Source: an uncultured Oscillospiraceae bacterium
Lineage (GTDB): Bacteria > Bacillota > Clostridia > Oscillospirales > Oscillospiraceae
Length of the DNA: 64,000 nucleotides
Assembly (NCBI GenBank): GCA_934569225.1
Contig: CAKTKC010000005.1
Span: forward strand, 1-64,000
Direction: 5' to 3'
This document shows positions 34,621-41,962 of this stretch, one piece after another; within the stretch, counting starts at the first letter, position 1, and each line of letters opens with the position of its first letter. A program made the position numbers and the translations under genes. The notes beneath the pieces were generated by a model. The model was not told where the DNA came from, ran no database searches, and saw nothing but the letters and a program-made list of their open reading frames with translations.

Positions 34621-35022
34621 TTACGCCTGCTTCGCACTGTCCAGGGACTTGCCGAAGACGAAAAACCGCTGATAGAGAAACTCCGTGGAGAAATTCAGCA
34701 GCATATTCACAATTGTTACCAGGTATTCGTTCCACGCCAGACTGCCGGCCAGATAATTGCCCAGAAGGGTGGACAGAGGCGTGAAGACCGCATAATAGGC
34801 GGCAACCTTTGCCATGGCTGCGGGCACGTTGGCGGCGGATTGGAAGGTAAATTTCCGGTTCAGGGTAAAGTTCCAAAGTACGCTCAGGCACAGGGCAATC
34901 AGGTAGCAGGGCCAGTATGGGAAATGGGTAAATTCACTCAGCAGGGCGAAGCTTCCCATTTCGATGAGACCGGCGCTGATGGAGAAAAAGGTGAATTTCA
35001 GGACACGGACGAATTCTTTCAT
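34621..35022 (-). CDS. GtrA-like membrane protein
   Basis: The 133-residue protein has four hydrophobic helices and the GtrA pattern: FVRVLKFTFFSISAGLIEMGSFALL, then WNFTLNRKFTF at the second helix end and FSTEFLYQRFFVFGK at the C-terminus. GtrA proteins help translocate lipid-linked sugars for cell-surface glycosylation. The ATG at 35022 has GGAGG five bases upstream. It is followed downstream by the palindrome array. Confidence 0.88.
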   Translation of the reverse strand: MKEFVRVLKFTFFSISAGLIEMGSFALLSEFTHFPYWPCYLIALCLSVLWNFTLNRKFTFQSAANVPAAMAKVAAYYAVFTPLSTLLGNYLAGSLAWNEYLVTIVNMLLNFSTEFLYQRFFVFGKSLDSAKQA

Positions 35023-35085
35023 GAGTACCTCCAAAATCATTCCATATGGCCTTTGCGGCGGAAGCGGAAACGCTTGCCCGCAGCA

Positions 35086-36027
35086 TTATTTCTGCCCTTC
35101 CCAGAAGGGTTCCGGCTTGGGGCAGGAGGCGCAGTTGCCCTCGCAGTTCCGGGGCTTGAATTGCAGCTCCTGACTCTTGACGCTCACCGTGGTGCAGGGG
35201 GGAATGGAGTGGGTGATGAAGACGTTGGAGCCGATGACGCTGTCCCGGCCGATCACCGTGCCGCCGCCTAAGATGGACGCGCCGGCGTAAATGGTCACGT
35301 TGTCTTCAATGGTGGGGTGGCGCTTCTTCCCCCGCAGACTCTGTCCGCCCCGGGTGGTCAGTGCGCCCAGGGTCACGCCCTGATAGACCTTCACATGGTC
35401 GCCGATGACCGTGGTCTCGCCCACCACAATGCCGGTGCCGTGGTCGATGAAGAAATACCGGCCGATGGTGGCGCCGGGGTTGATGTCGATGCCCGTGACG
35501 CTGTGGGCGTGCTCCGTCATGATCCGGGGGAGCATGGGGACTTTCAGCATATACAGCACATGCGCCAGCCGGTACACCGTGATGGCAAACAGTCCGGGAT
35601 AGCAGAAGATGATCTCGTCCGTGCTGAAGGCGGCGGGGTCGCCGTCGTAAAAGGCTTCCACGTCGGTCTGGGCTACCGCCCGGATGCCGGGAATCGCCCG
35701 GAAGAACTGTAAGCTCAGCTCCTGCGCCGTTTCCTGGGCTTCCCGCTCCGCCATGCCGACCCGCAGGGCGATGGTGATCTGCTTGTTCAGATTGTACATC
35801 ACGTCCTCAATGAGCATGGAGAGGTTGTGCTTGGTGTTGTAGATGCGGTAGGCTTTGTCCCGGGAGGAGCCGGGGTAGACGATGCGCAGAAGCTTGCCGA
35901 TCATATCAATGACAACGGCCTTGTCCGGGTGCTGGAAGGGGTCAAGCTTGTCGATGTCCCGGCCGTGGCGGTAATCCTCCAGAATGCCGTCCACAATGCC
36001 CTCGATTTCCTTTTCAATGGGGGTCAT
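35086..36027 (-). CDS. cysE: Serine O-acetyltransferase
   Basis: Makes O-acetylserine, the cysteine precursor. The 313-residue protein has an N-terminal helical domain and a left-handed beta-helix with hexapeptide repeats: GIDINPGATIGRYFFIDHGTGIVVGETTVIGDHVKVYQGVTLG (catalytic His and Asp region). The C-terminus has a Cys-rich tail (NCEGNCASCPKP, residues 296-307) that could bind a metal. It is the long EpsC/CysE-like form of Clostridia. The ATG at 36027 follows AAGGAGGG; no cysK is adjacent. Confidence 0.92.
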   Translation of the reverse strand: MTPIEKEIEGIVDGILEDYRHGRDIDKLDPFQHPDKAVVIDMIGKLLRIVYPGSSRDKAYRIYNTKHNLSMLIEDVMYNLNKQITIALRVGMAEREAQETAQELSLQFFRAIPGIRAVAQTDVEAFYDGDPAAFSTDEIIFCYPGLFAITVYRLAHVLYMLKVPMLPRIMTEHAHSVTGIDINPGATIGRYFFIDHGTGIVVGETTVIGDHVKVYQGVTLGALTTRGGQSLRGKKRHPTIEDNVTIYAGASILGGGTVIGRDSVIGSNVFITHSIPPCTTVSVKSQELQFKPRNCEGNCASCPKPEPFWEGQK

Positions 36028-36055
36028 AAGTATCCCTCCTTGTGTTCTTAACCTC

Positions 36056-36084
36056 AGTTTAGCATATGCAAAGGGCAAAGTCAA
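36056..36084 (-). promoter_or_regulatory. Promoter of cysE
   Basis: Minus strand TTGACT (36079-36084) and TAAACT (36056-36061) with a 17-base spacer. Confidence 0.75.
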
Positions 36085-36107
36085 TGAAACACTCCGGCAC
36101 ATTCCTC

Positions 36108-36136
36108 TTGCATTTCCCGGACATATCAGGTATAAT
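36108..36136 (+). promoter_or_regulatory. Promoter of the DUF1292 gene
   Basis: TTGCAT (36108-36113) and TATAAT (36131-36136) with a 17-base spacer, divergent from the cysE promoter. Confidence 0.8.
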
Positions 36137-36174
36137 CATCCCAAAATCAATCCCATAACAGGAGGGGACTTTTT

Positions 36175-36462
36175 ATGGAAAACGAAAACATGGAGCAGGA
36201 AGAAAGCATCCTGACCCTGACCGACGAAAACGGACAGGATATGGACTTTGAATATCTGGACTGCCTTACCTACGAGGGCAAGGAATATCTGGTGCTGATG
36301 CCCACGGACGAGCCGTCCACCGAGATCGTGATTCTCGAGGTGGAGCCTGTGGACGAGGAAAATGAAAATTACTTCGCCGTGGAGGACGAGGCAATTCTGG
36401 ATGCGGTCTACGGGCTGTTCAAGGAAAAGTACAAAGACGTTCTGACCTTCGAGGAAGATTAA
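36175..36462 (+). CDS. DUF1292 (YrzB-like) protein
   Basis: A 95-residue very acidic protein with the DUF1292 pattern: ILTLTDENGQDMDFEYLDCLTYEGKEYLVLMP, EIVILEVE and NYFAVEDEAILDAVYGLFKEKY. The family is common in Firmicutes, often near ruvX (yrrK) and alaS, and has no known activity. An AGGAGGGG site precedes the ATG. Confidence 0.9.
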   Translation: MENENMEQEESILTLTDENGQDMDFEYLDCLTYEGKEYLVLMPTDEPSTEIVILEVEPVDEENENYFAVEDEAILDAVYGLFKEKYKDVLTFEED

Positions 36463-36494
36463 AAGCATCACTGGGCGGCGCTGCCCGCCCGGAA

Positions 36495-36520
36495 AAAAGC
36501 AGCCTTTCCGGGCTGCTTTT
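36495..36520 (+). terminator. Terminator of the DUF1292 gene
   Basis: AAAAGCAGCC (36495-36504) and GGGCTGCTTTT (36510-36520) form a short GC stem with A- and T-flanks. Confidence 0.75.
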
Positions 36521-36560
36521 CCAGATTTTCGGCGCACCGACTGAAGAAAGGAACCGGGGT

Positions 36561-38639
36561 ATGAGAAAAAACAGAATAAGATACCTGGCAGCAGCCCTGT
36601 GTGCCGTCATGCTCCTGGAGGGGCTGACGGGCTGCGGGAAAAAGCCCCCCGTGAAGGCGGAGACTGCCGCCCCCTCCACGGCGCAGACCACCCAGCCCAC
36701 CGTCCCGGCGACAGTGCCGCCGGACGGCAATCCCGGCGACGTGACCTGCAAGGGCAGCTATACGGCGGATTCCGTGGATGCTTCCGCCGTGGCGGCGACT
36801 TTGGGAAACGAGCAGCTGACCAACGGCCAGCTTCAGGTCTATTACTGGATGGAGGTCGCCTCCTACCGCCAGGCGGCGCACGAAACCGCCCCGGACTTTG
36901 GTAAGCCCCTGGACACCCAGCCCTGCGAAATTGACAATAGCGTCGCCAGCTGGCAGCAGTATTTTCTGAAACGGGCGCTGAACAGCTGGCACAGCGCTCT
37001 GGCGCTGTCGCTGCAAAGCGTGGACGAGGGCATCCCCACAGAGGAAGCCTACCAGCCCAACGCGAAGAACCACGAAAAATACATGTCCGACAAGCCTGCC
37101 GCGTCCTATCTCTACGGCTACAATAAAAATTACCGCCTCAACACCCTTCACGAGCAGTACCTGGAGGACATCCCCCAGACGCTGGCCGCCCTGGCGGAAC
37201 AGTATGGCTTTGCCGACGTTTCCGCATTGGCGAAGGACATCGCCGGCGCGTCGGCGGAGGACCTGGCTGCCTGCATGGAGCTGTACAACCGGGGGTATAT
37301 GTACGATACCGCCCTGAGTTACCGCATTGCGCCCACCGGGGAAGAGGTGGAAGCCTATTTCGCGGAGCACGAGTCGGACTATGCCGCATCCGGCATCACC
37401 CGCAGCAGCGGCAAGCTGGTGGACATCCGCCACATCCTGCTGATTCCCCAGGCGCCGGAGGACGGAACGGAAACCGTCACCGTTGCGCCGGACGGCACCG
37501 TGACCTGCTCCGAAACCCTGTGGGATGCCTGCTTGACCTCCGCCCAGACGCTGGTGGAGGGCTACAAGAAATCCCTGGAAAAGGACAGCCTGCGGGGCAA
37601 CAACAAATCTACCAATGACGCGATTTTCGCAGACCTTGCCAATAAAAATTCTGCGGACGCCGGTTCCGCGCTGGACGGCGGCCTGTACCAGAAGCTGCAT
37701 AAGGGGCAGCTGACCCCCGTGCTGGACGACTGGTGCTTTGCCGATAACCGCCAGAGCGGGGACGTGGACATCCTCCGCTCGGGTCTGGGCTATCATATCG
37801 TCTTTTTCAAGGGCAGCACCGACATCTGGTATGACGCCGCCCGGAAAGACCTGACGGCCGCCCTGGGCGGGGAGAAGATCGCCCAGGCGCGGGAAAAATA
37901 CCCCGCCGAGATTGACTACAGCGCCATTACCCTGGGCACCGCGGCGCAGACCGCCCCGGTCACTGCCTCCGATCTGCTCTACCCCGACGTGGGACACCAG
38001 CGCTACCCGGAGGCTCAGCTCTACCTTCAGCAGGATTATCCCACCACCATGTACGGCGAGTTCCCCATCGCCAGCCACGGCTGCGGCATCACCACCATGG
38101 CCATGCTGGCGACCTACATGTCCGACACCGAGCTGACGCCGCCGGAGATGTGCCGTCGCTACGGCGGCTACTGCTACAACCACGGCACCGACGGCAGTCT
38201 GTTCGTCGTTGCCCCGGCGCAGATGGGATTTTACTTGAAGGAGAAGACCTTCGAGTGGCGGAAGGCCAGAGACGCCATGCGGGAGGGGTACACGGTGGTC
38301 TGCGTCCAGACCAAGGGCTACTGGACCCGGGGCGGACACTACCTGCTGCTGGAAAAGATGTTTGACGACGATGTGATCCAGGTGCGGGATTCCAACATTT
38401 TCAATTACGGCAAGCTGGAAGGCTGCAAGACCGACCGGTTCGACTTTTCCACGGTGGTTCCCTCGGGTCTTGCATACTGGATTTTTGAGAAAAAGGTAGT
38501 AACGATCCCCGCTTGTGTCCGCTGCGGCGGAACAGAGGAAGGCGCGCCGGAGGCGCTGCTCACGGAGGACTACCTCTGCGAAAAATGCGCCGCCGCCCTG
38601 CTCAGACGGCGTACATATTTGGAATATAGTGGCATCTGA
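36561..38639 (+). CDS. Foldase-like (SurA/PrsA) lipoprotein fused to a C39-like cysteine peptidase
   Basis: The 692-residue protein has a lipoprotein signal with LTGC at residues 22-25, a Thr/Pro linker, a SurA-N-like helical region (about 70-260), a parvulin-like region with VDIRHILLIPQAP (about 290) and SGLGYHIVFFKG (about 412-423), then a papain-like C39-type domain (about 470-640) with ASHGCGITTMAMLATYM (Cys nucleophile), GGHYLLLEKM (His) and VRDSN (Asp/Asn). The C-terminus ends in a CVRCGG and CEKC zinc-ribbon-like pair. PrsA-type foldases and C39-type peptidases are normally separate. It may fold and trim exported proteins at the outer membrane face; substrate unknown. Confidence 0.75.
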   Translation: MRKNRIRYLAAALCAVMLLEGLTGCGKKPPVKAETAAPSTAQTTQPTVPATVPPDGNPGDVTCKGSYTADSVDASAVAATLGNEQLTNGQLQVYYWMEVASYRQAAHETAPDFGKPLDTQPCEIDNSVASWQQYFLKRALNSWHSALALSLQSVDEGIPTEEAYQPNAKNHEKYMSDKPAASYLYGYNKNYRLNTLHEQYLEDIPQTLAALAEQYGFADVSALAKDIAGASAEDLAACMELYNRGYMYDTALSYRIAPTGEEVEAYFAEHESDYAASGITRSSGKLVDIRHILLIPQAPEDGTETVTVAPDGTVTCSETLWDACLTSAQTLVEGYKKSLEKDSLRGNNKSTNDAIFADLANKNSADAGSALDGGLYQKLHKGQLTPVLDDWCFADNRQSGDVDILRSGLGYHIVFFKGSTDIWYDAARKDLTAALGGEKIAQAREKYPAEIDYSAITLGTAAQTAPVTASDLLYPDVGHQRYPEAQLYLQQDYPTTMYGEFPIASHGCGITTMAMLATYMSDTELTPPEMCRRYGGYCYNHGTDGSLFVVAPAQMGFYLKEKTFEWRKARDAMREGYTVVCVQTKGYWTRGGHYLLLEKMFDDDVIQVRDSNIFNYGKLEGCKTDRFDFSTVVPSGLAYWIFEKKVVTIPACVRCGGTEEGAPEALLTEDYLCEKCAAALLRRRTYLEYSGI

Positions 38640-38651
38640 ATGATGAAAAAA

Positions 38652-38686
38652 ACTCCCAACCGAGGGAAATCGGTTGGGAGTATTTT
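38652..38686 (+). terminator. Terminator after the foldase-peptidase gene
   Basis: ACTCCCAACCGA (38652-38663) and TCGGTTGGGAGT (38670-38681) form a perfect 12-bp stem followed by ATTTTT. Confidence 0.88.
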
Positions 38687-38763
38687 TCGTGGTGGGACAC
38701 CTTGAGTCTGGAACTGAAATACGCATCCAGTCCTTTTTATACTGCGGCCAATAAAATCTTTTT

Positions 38764-40074
38764 CTATGCCTCCATAATCCAAAGATTCTGTGTATTCGCA
38801 AAACGCAGGCTATATTTACCGCTGAACTCTGTAGACCATCCGCACATACCATCCAGTGTGACCTTTGCGTCAGCCGCACAAGGAATCCCATAGAGAGGAA
38901 GCGGAAATACAACTGTACCAATATCAATTCCGTCCATTGTCACATTCGCAAGGATTGTACCATCCACAACCATATGTACGCCCTGTGGAACATTCAGAGC
39001 AAACGATCTCAAAAAGCCAAGGGAGATTGAAACGTGCAGAACACCGGAATCGTATCTCTTGACCGAGTATTTTGGGCTGATGTGAATATTATTCCATATT
39101 TCGTTGGAGTCCGGTTTGGAAAGGGTGATTTTACTTTTAGCTTCTTCCCGCCTGATCTTTATATTCTCCCGCTCCTCCTCAGCCTTTATCCGGTTTCCGG
39201 CGACAGAGAATGTTCCGCTCAAAACATCCATGGAAGCCTTCCGCATTCCTTCGTTATACTTCGCAATCTCCCCATTTTTCTTCATGGTATCCCAGATAAC
39301 GGCTGCACTCGCAACAGGACCGGCAATACCATTGGCAGCGCCGCCCAGAATTGCCCAATCACTTTCTTTTTTCTGAGCACTTGTATATATCATTGCCAGC
39401 TGCTTCATTGCTTCTTCGCCGTCTTTCAGCTTCTGAATTTCCTTGTCATAGTCGCTGATAAGATCGGTCAGCATTTGTACACGCTTTTGGCATCCGGTCA
39501 GCCCAAATACCGCAGACGAACGCCGCATGAATGTTGCCTCGTAGGAAGCTGCATTCGCCTTGCGGACTTGTTTCGATTCCTCCAGCTTCTTTTTCGCAGT
39601 TTGCTCTGCCTGCGACTTACCGGTTTCCAGGAACTCTTGAAGCTTTTCCTTTGTCAGGTAGCTTTGAAAATTGGACATATCCACTTTTGAACAGGATCTC
39701 CGAATTAACTGTTCGGCAATCATTCTAGCTTTGTTGAACCCATATTCACTAAGAATATCAACAGTCTTTTGTTCGGCGCAACGCTGGTAAATTTCTTCCG
39801 TTGGAAATGTCCATGTACCATTCTTGGCTGATTGGTTAATTGCTTCGCACTTCTCGTTTTCTTGCCTTGTTTTTTCCTCAAGTGCCTGACGTTCCCCATT
39901 TACCCTTGCACGAACTCTGAGGAACCAACGAACATATGGGAAAATGAACATCGCTATTCCAATAAGCGCCCAAACAACGGAGCCGTCATCACCAATCATA
40001 TTGCAACCAGCAACAAGAAAACCACAGAATGCAAGCGCCAAGTCAAAATAGGTGAAATCTTTATTATTGTCCAC
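38764..40074 (-). CDS. Unknown membrane-anchored coiled-coil protein (436 aa)
   Basis: No family is recognised. Two hydrophobic helices lie near the N-terminus (about residues 10-27 and 33-50), followed by a long charged helical region with Lys/Glu repeats (about 55-230), a short Gly/Ala-rich hydrophobic stretch (AILGGAANGIAGPVASAAVIW, about 243-263), another helix, and a beta-rich C-terminal third (about 330-436). The gene is visibly more AT-rich than its neighbours. It follows a 68-codon winged-helix-like gene from the same promoter and may be part of a small accessory cassette. Confidence 0.65.
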   Translation of the reverse strand: MDNNKDFTYFDLALAFCGFLVAGCNMIGDDGSVVWALIGIAMFIFPYVRWFLRVRARVNGERQALEEKTRQENEKCEAINQSAKNGTWTFPTEEIYQRCAEQKTVDILSEYGFNKARMIAEQLIRRSCSKVDMSNFQSYLTKEKLQEFLETGKSQAEQTAKKKLEESKQVRKANAASYEATFMRRSSAVFGLTGCQKRVQMLTDLISDYDKEIQKLKDGEEAMKQLAMIYTSAQKKESDWAILGGAANGIAGPVASAAVIWDTMKKNGEIAKYNEGMRKASMDVLSGTFSVAGNRIKAEEERENIKIRREEAKSKITLSKPDSNEIWNNIHISPKYSVKRYDSGVLHVSISLGFLRSFALNVPQGVHMVVDGTILANVTMDGIDIGTVVFPLPLYGIPCAADAKVTLDGMCGWSTEFSGKYSLRFANTQNLWIMEA

Positions 40075-40132
40075 GGTTTAATCCCCTTTACAGTTTAGCA
40101 TAACTAGAGGTATCGCTGGAATGAGTGAAATG

Positions 40133-40339
40133 CTAGTTGTTGCGTTTATCCCGTCCTTTCTCGGTAACAATGTAGAGGGAATAACCATCCTCATCTTTTC
40201 TGTATTCCCGGATGAATCCGCTGCTTAGTGCTTCATCAATAACGCCATTGGCACACCTTCGTTGAAGCGTCCGCGCGGAAACAGGACTTCCGTCATTGAA
40301 GTAATGCATCAGCAACGATGTGACAGTGTTAATCAGCAT
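40133..40339 (-). CDS. Small winged-helix-like protein (68 aa)
   Basis: The protein begins MLINTVTSLLMHYFNDGSPV and contains ARTLQRRCANGVIDEALSSGFIREYRKDEDGYSLYIVTEKG, which looks like a recognition helix followed by a beta-hairpin wing. GGAGG lies eight bases before the ATG at 40339; the longer open frame upstream contains the promoter and is rejected. It is first in the unit with the 436-residue gene and may regulate it or be its partner. Confidence 0.6.
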   Translation of the reverse strand: MLINTVTSLLMHYFNDGSPVSARTLQRRCANGVIDEALSSGFIREYRKDEDGYSLYIVTEKGRDKRNN

Positions 40340-40408
40340 AAAATCAACCTCCATATATAGTTCGTTTTTAGAAGAAAATCTGTATTCCACCCTCAAGCGG
40401 ATAAATCC

Positions 40409-40437
40409 ATTATAATTCAAAAGCATTCTATTGTCAA
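40409..40437 (-). promoter_or_regulatory. Promoter of the lower-GC cassette
   Basis: Minus strand TTGACA (40432-40437) and TATAAT (40409-40414), both perfect, with a 17-base spacer. TATTCCAC occurs at 40383-40390 and 40444-40451 on either side and may be part of a regulator site. Confidence 0.85.
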
Positions 40438-40510
40438 GTTGAATATTCCACTTATGAATTGTTCTTCTGCCATTGGATAACCTGTACAATGACAGGCAGG
40501 AGGCGATTTT

Positions 40511-40837
40511 ATGGAACTGGATTATTCGCAAATTGGAAAGCGCATTGCCGCACGCCGAAAAGAACTTGGCTTGAAGCAGACGGAGGTCTGCGAGAAGGCC
40601 GGTATCAACGACAAATATCTTTCCTGCATCGAACGCGCCACCTCCATCCCCTCTCTGGAAGTTGTTATGCGTCTGGCTCTGGCGCTGGAAACCACGCCGG
40701 ATTCCTTTCTTGTGGGGAGTATCCGCTACAAAGATGAAGCGTGGCAGGACACCGCAGAATTGCTTCGCAACATGAACGGCAAAAAACTGGAGCTTGCCAA
40801 TAGCTTTCTCACGTGGCTCGCTGATCAGAATTTGTAA
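40511..40837 (+). CDS. XRE-family helix-turn-helix regulator
   Basis: The 108-residue protein has an N-terminal HTH (residues about 7-62): IGKRIAARRKELGLKQTEVCEKAGINDKYLSCIERATSIPSLEVVMRLALAL. The C-terminal helices may mediate dimerisation. It is transcribed divergently from the 68- and 436-residue genes, so it probably controls that unit. AGGAGG precedes the ATG. Confidence 0.9.
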   Translation: MELDYSQIGKRIAARRKELGLKQTEVCEKAGINDKYLSCIERATSIPSLEVVMRLALALETTPDSFLVGSIRYKDEAWQDTAELLRNMNGKKLELANSFLTWLADQNL

Positions 40838-40847
40838 TATACAATAG

Positions 40848-40894
40848 AAATCCCCGGATTTTCACGCTTTTGAAGCGGAAAATCCGGGGGGATT
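40848..40894. terminator. Bidirectional terminator between the XRE gene and spo0A
   Basis: AAATCCCCGGATTTTC (40848-40863) pairs with a stretch at 40878-40894 (GAAAATCCGGGGGGATT), allowing for two extra G, between convergent genes. Confidence 0.8.
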
Positions 40895-40902
40895 TGCGTT
40901 TG

Positions 40903-41682
40903 TTAATACTGCGCCGCCTCGGCGCTCTTGAGCTGGAGCTGCAACCGGTCAGCGATAAGCGCGATAAACTCACTATTCGTAGGCTTCCCCTTGGTATTGC
41001 TCACGGTATACCCAAAGAACCGCTGCAAGGTATCCAGATCGCCCCGATCCCATGCCACCTCGATGGCGTGGCGGATCGCCCGCTCTACCCGGCTGGGGGT
41101 CGTCCCGAAGGTTTTCGCTACCTGGGGATACAGCACCTTCGTGATGGCGTTGATCACGTCCATGTCATTTACCGCGATGATGATGGCCTCCCGCAGATAC
41201 TGGTAGCCCTTGATGTGGGCGGGAACGCCGATCTCGTGGATGATGCCCGTGACCATGGACTCGATGCTGGTCTTGTCCGGACGGCGCTTTTCCGGGGCTT
41301 TCTGACCGTCTCCGCCCCGGATCTCCTCAAGCCGCTCCACCAGCGCGGTCATGTCGCAGGGCTTCAGCATCAGATACCGCACCCCCAGATTGGCCGCCGC
41401 CGCGGACACGTACTGCGTCACAAAGACCGAGGTTGCCAGGGTGATGGGGCGGCGCTCCATGCCGGACACGGCTTTCAGAACGCTGATGCCGTCCTTCTTG
41501 CTCAGCATCAGATCCAGCACCAGAACGTCGGGCTTCCGCTCTTCGACCATGCGAATGGCCTGTTCCCCGTCGCTGGCCGTTCCAACGACCTGAAACCCGT
41601 CGGCGTGTTGCAATGCGGCGGTCAGGGCGGTGCAGAAGTCGTCCGCGCTGTCCGCGATCAATACGGTTGTTACATGTTCCAT
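40903..41682 (-). CDS. spo0A: Sporulation master response regulator Spo0A
   Basis: Phosphorylated Spo0A commits the cell to sporulation. The 259-residue protein has a receiver domain ([10 protein letters not shown] with the acidic pair, [14 protein letters not shown] with the phosphorylated Asp, and LMLKPCD with Lys) and the DNA-binding domain with the canonical recognition helix [20 protein letters not shown]. The ATG at 41682 is preceded by AGGAGAGG. Two 0A boxes lie upstream, consistent with autoregulation. Confidence 0.97.
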   Translation of the reverse strand: MEHVTTVLIADSADDFCTALTAALQHADGFQVVGTASDGEQAIRMVEERKPDVLVLDLMLSKKDGISVLKAVSGMERRPITLATSVFVTQYVSAAAANLGVRYLMLKPCDMTALVERLEEIRGGDGQKAPEKRRPDKTSIESMVTGIIHEIGVPAHIKGYQYLREAIIIAVNDMDVINAITKVLYPQVAKTFGTTPSRVERAIRHAIEVAWDRGDLDTLQRFFGYTVSNTKGKPTNSEFIALIADRLQLQLKSAEAAQY

Positions 41683-41764
41683 ATACAGTCCTCTCCTGTC
41701 ATGTAAAAGATTAGATTTTGCTCCCCAATGCCACGAATCACGAAAACCCGTGTGCGACAAATAA

Positions 41765-41793
41765 AGAATACCATGAAGCACGCGGTTTTGCAA
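41765..41793 (-). promoter_or_regulatory. Candidate spo0A promoter
   Basis: Minus strand TTGCAA (41788-41793) and TATTCT (41765-41770) with a 17-base spacer, about 80 bases before the start codon. Confidence 0.6.
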
Positions 41794-41830
41794 GGAAAAA
41801 CAAAAATAATCGCTCGTCAAAAACAGCGCA

Positions 41831-41879
41831 TTTTCGACAATTCCGACGTATATCGAGAACTTTTCTACAATTTTCGACA
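41831..41879. promoter_or_regulatory. Spo0A (0A) boxes between spo0A and pepF
   Basis: TTTTCGACA (complement TGTCGAAAA, core TGTCGAA) occurs at 41831-41839 and 41871-41879, and a degenerate TTTTCTACA at 41861-41869. They lie upstream of both divergent promoters. Confidence 0.65.
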
Positions 41880-41903
41880 AAAACGGACAAACCGTGCGGA
41901 CAG

Positions 41904-41932
41904 TTGACGGAAGGGGAAGACTGGTGTAAAAT
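41904..41932 (+). promoter_or_regulatory. Promoter of pepF
   Basis: TTGACG (41904-41909) and TAAAAT (41927-41932) with a 17-base spacer. Confidence 0.75.
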
Positions 41933-41962
41933 GGCCGTGAATACTGTCAGGAGGGACAAATC

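Noticed and set aside
40462..40490. Promoter of the XRE gene
   Set aside because: TACAAT at 40485-40490 is a fair -10 box but no -35 box occurs at a suitable distance.
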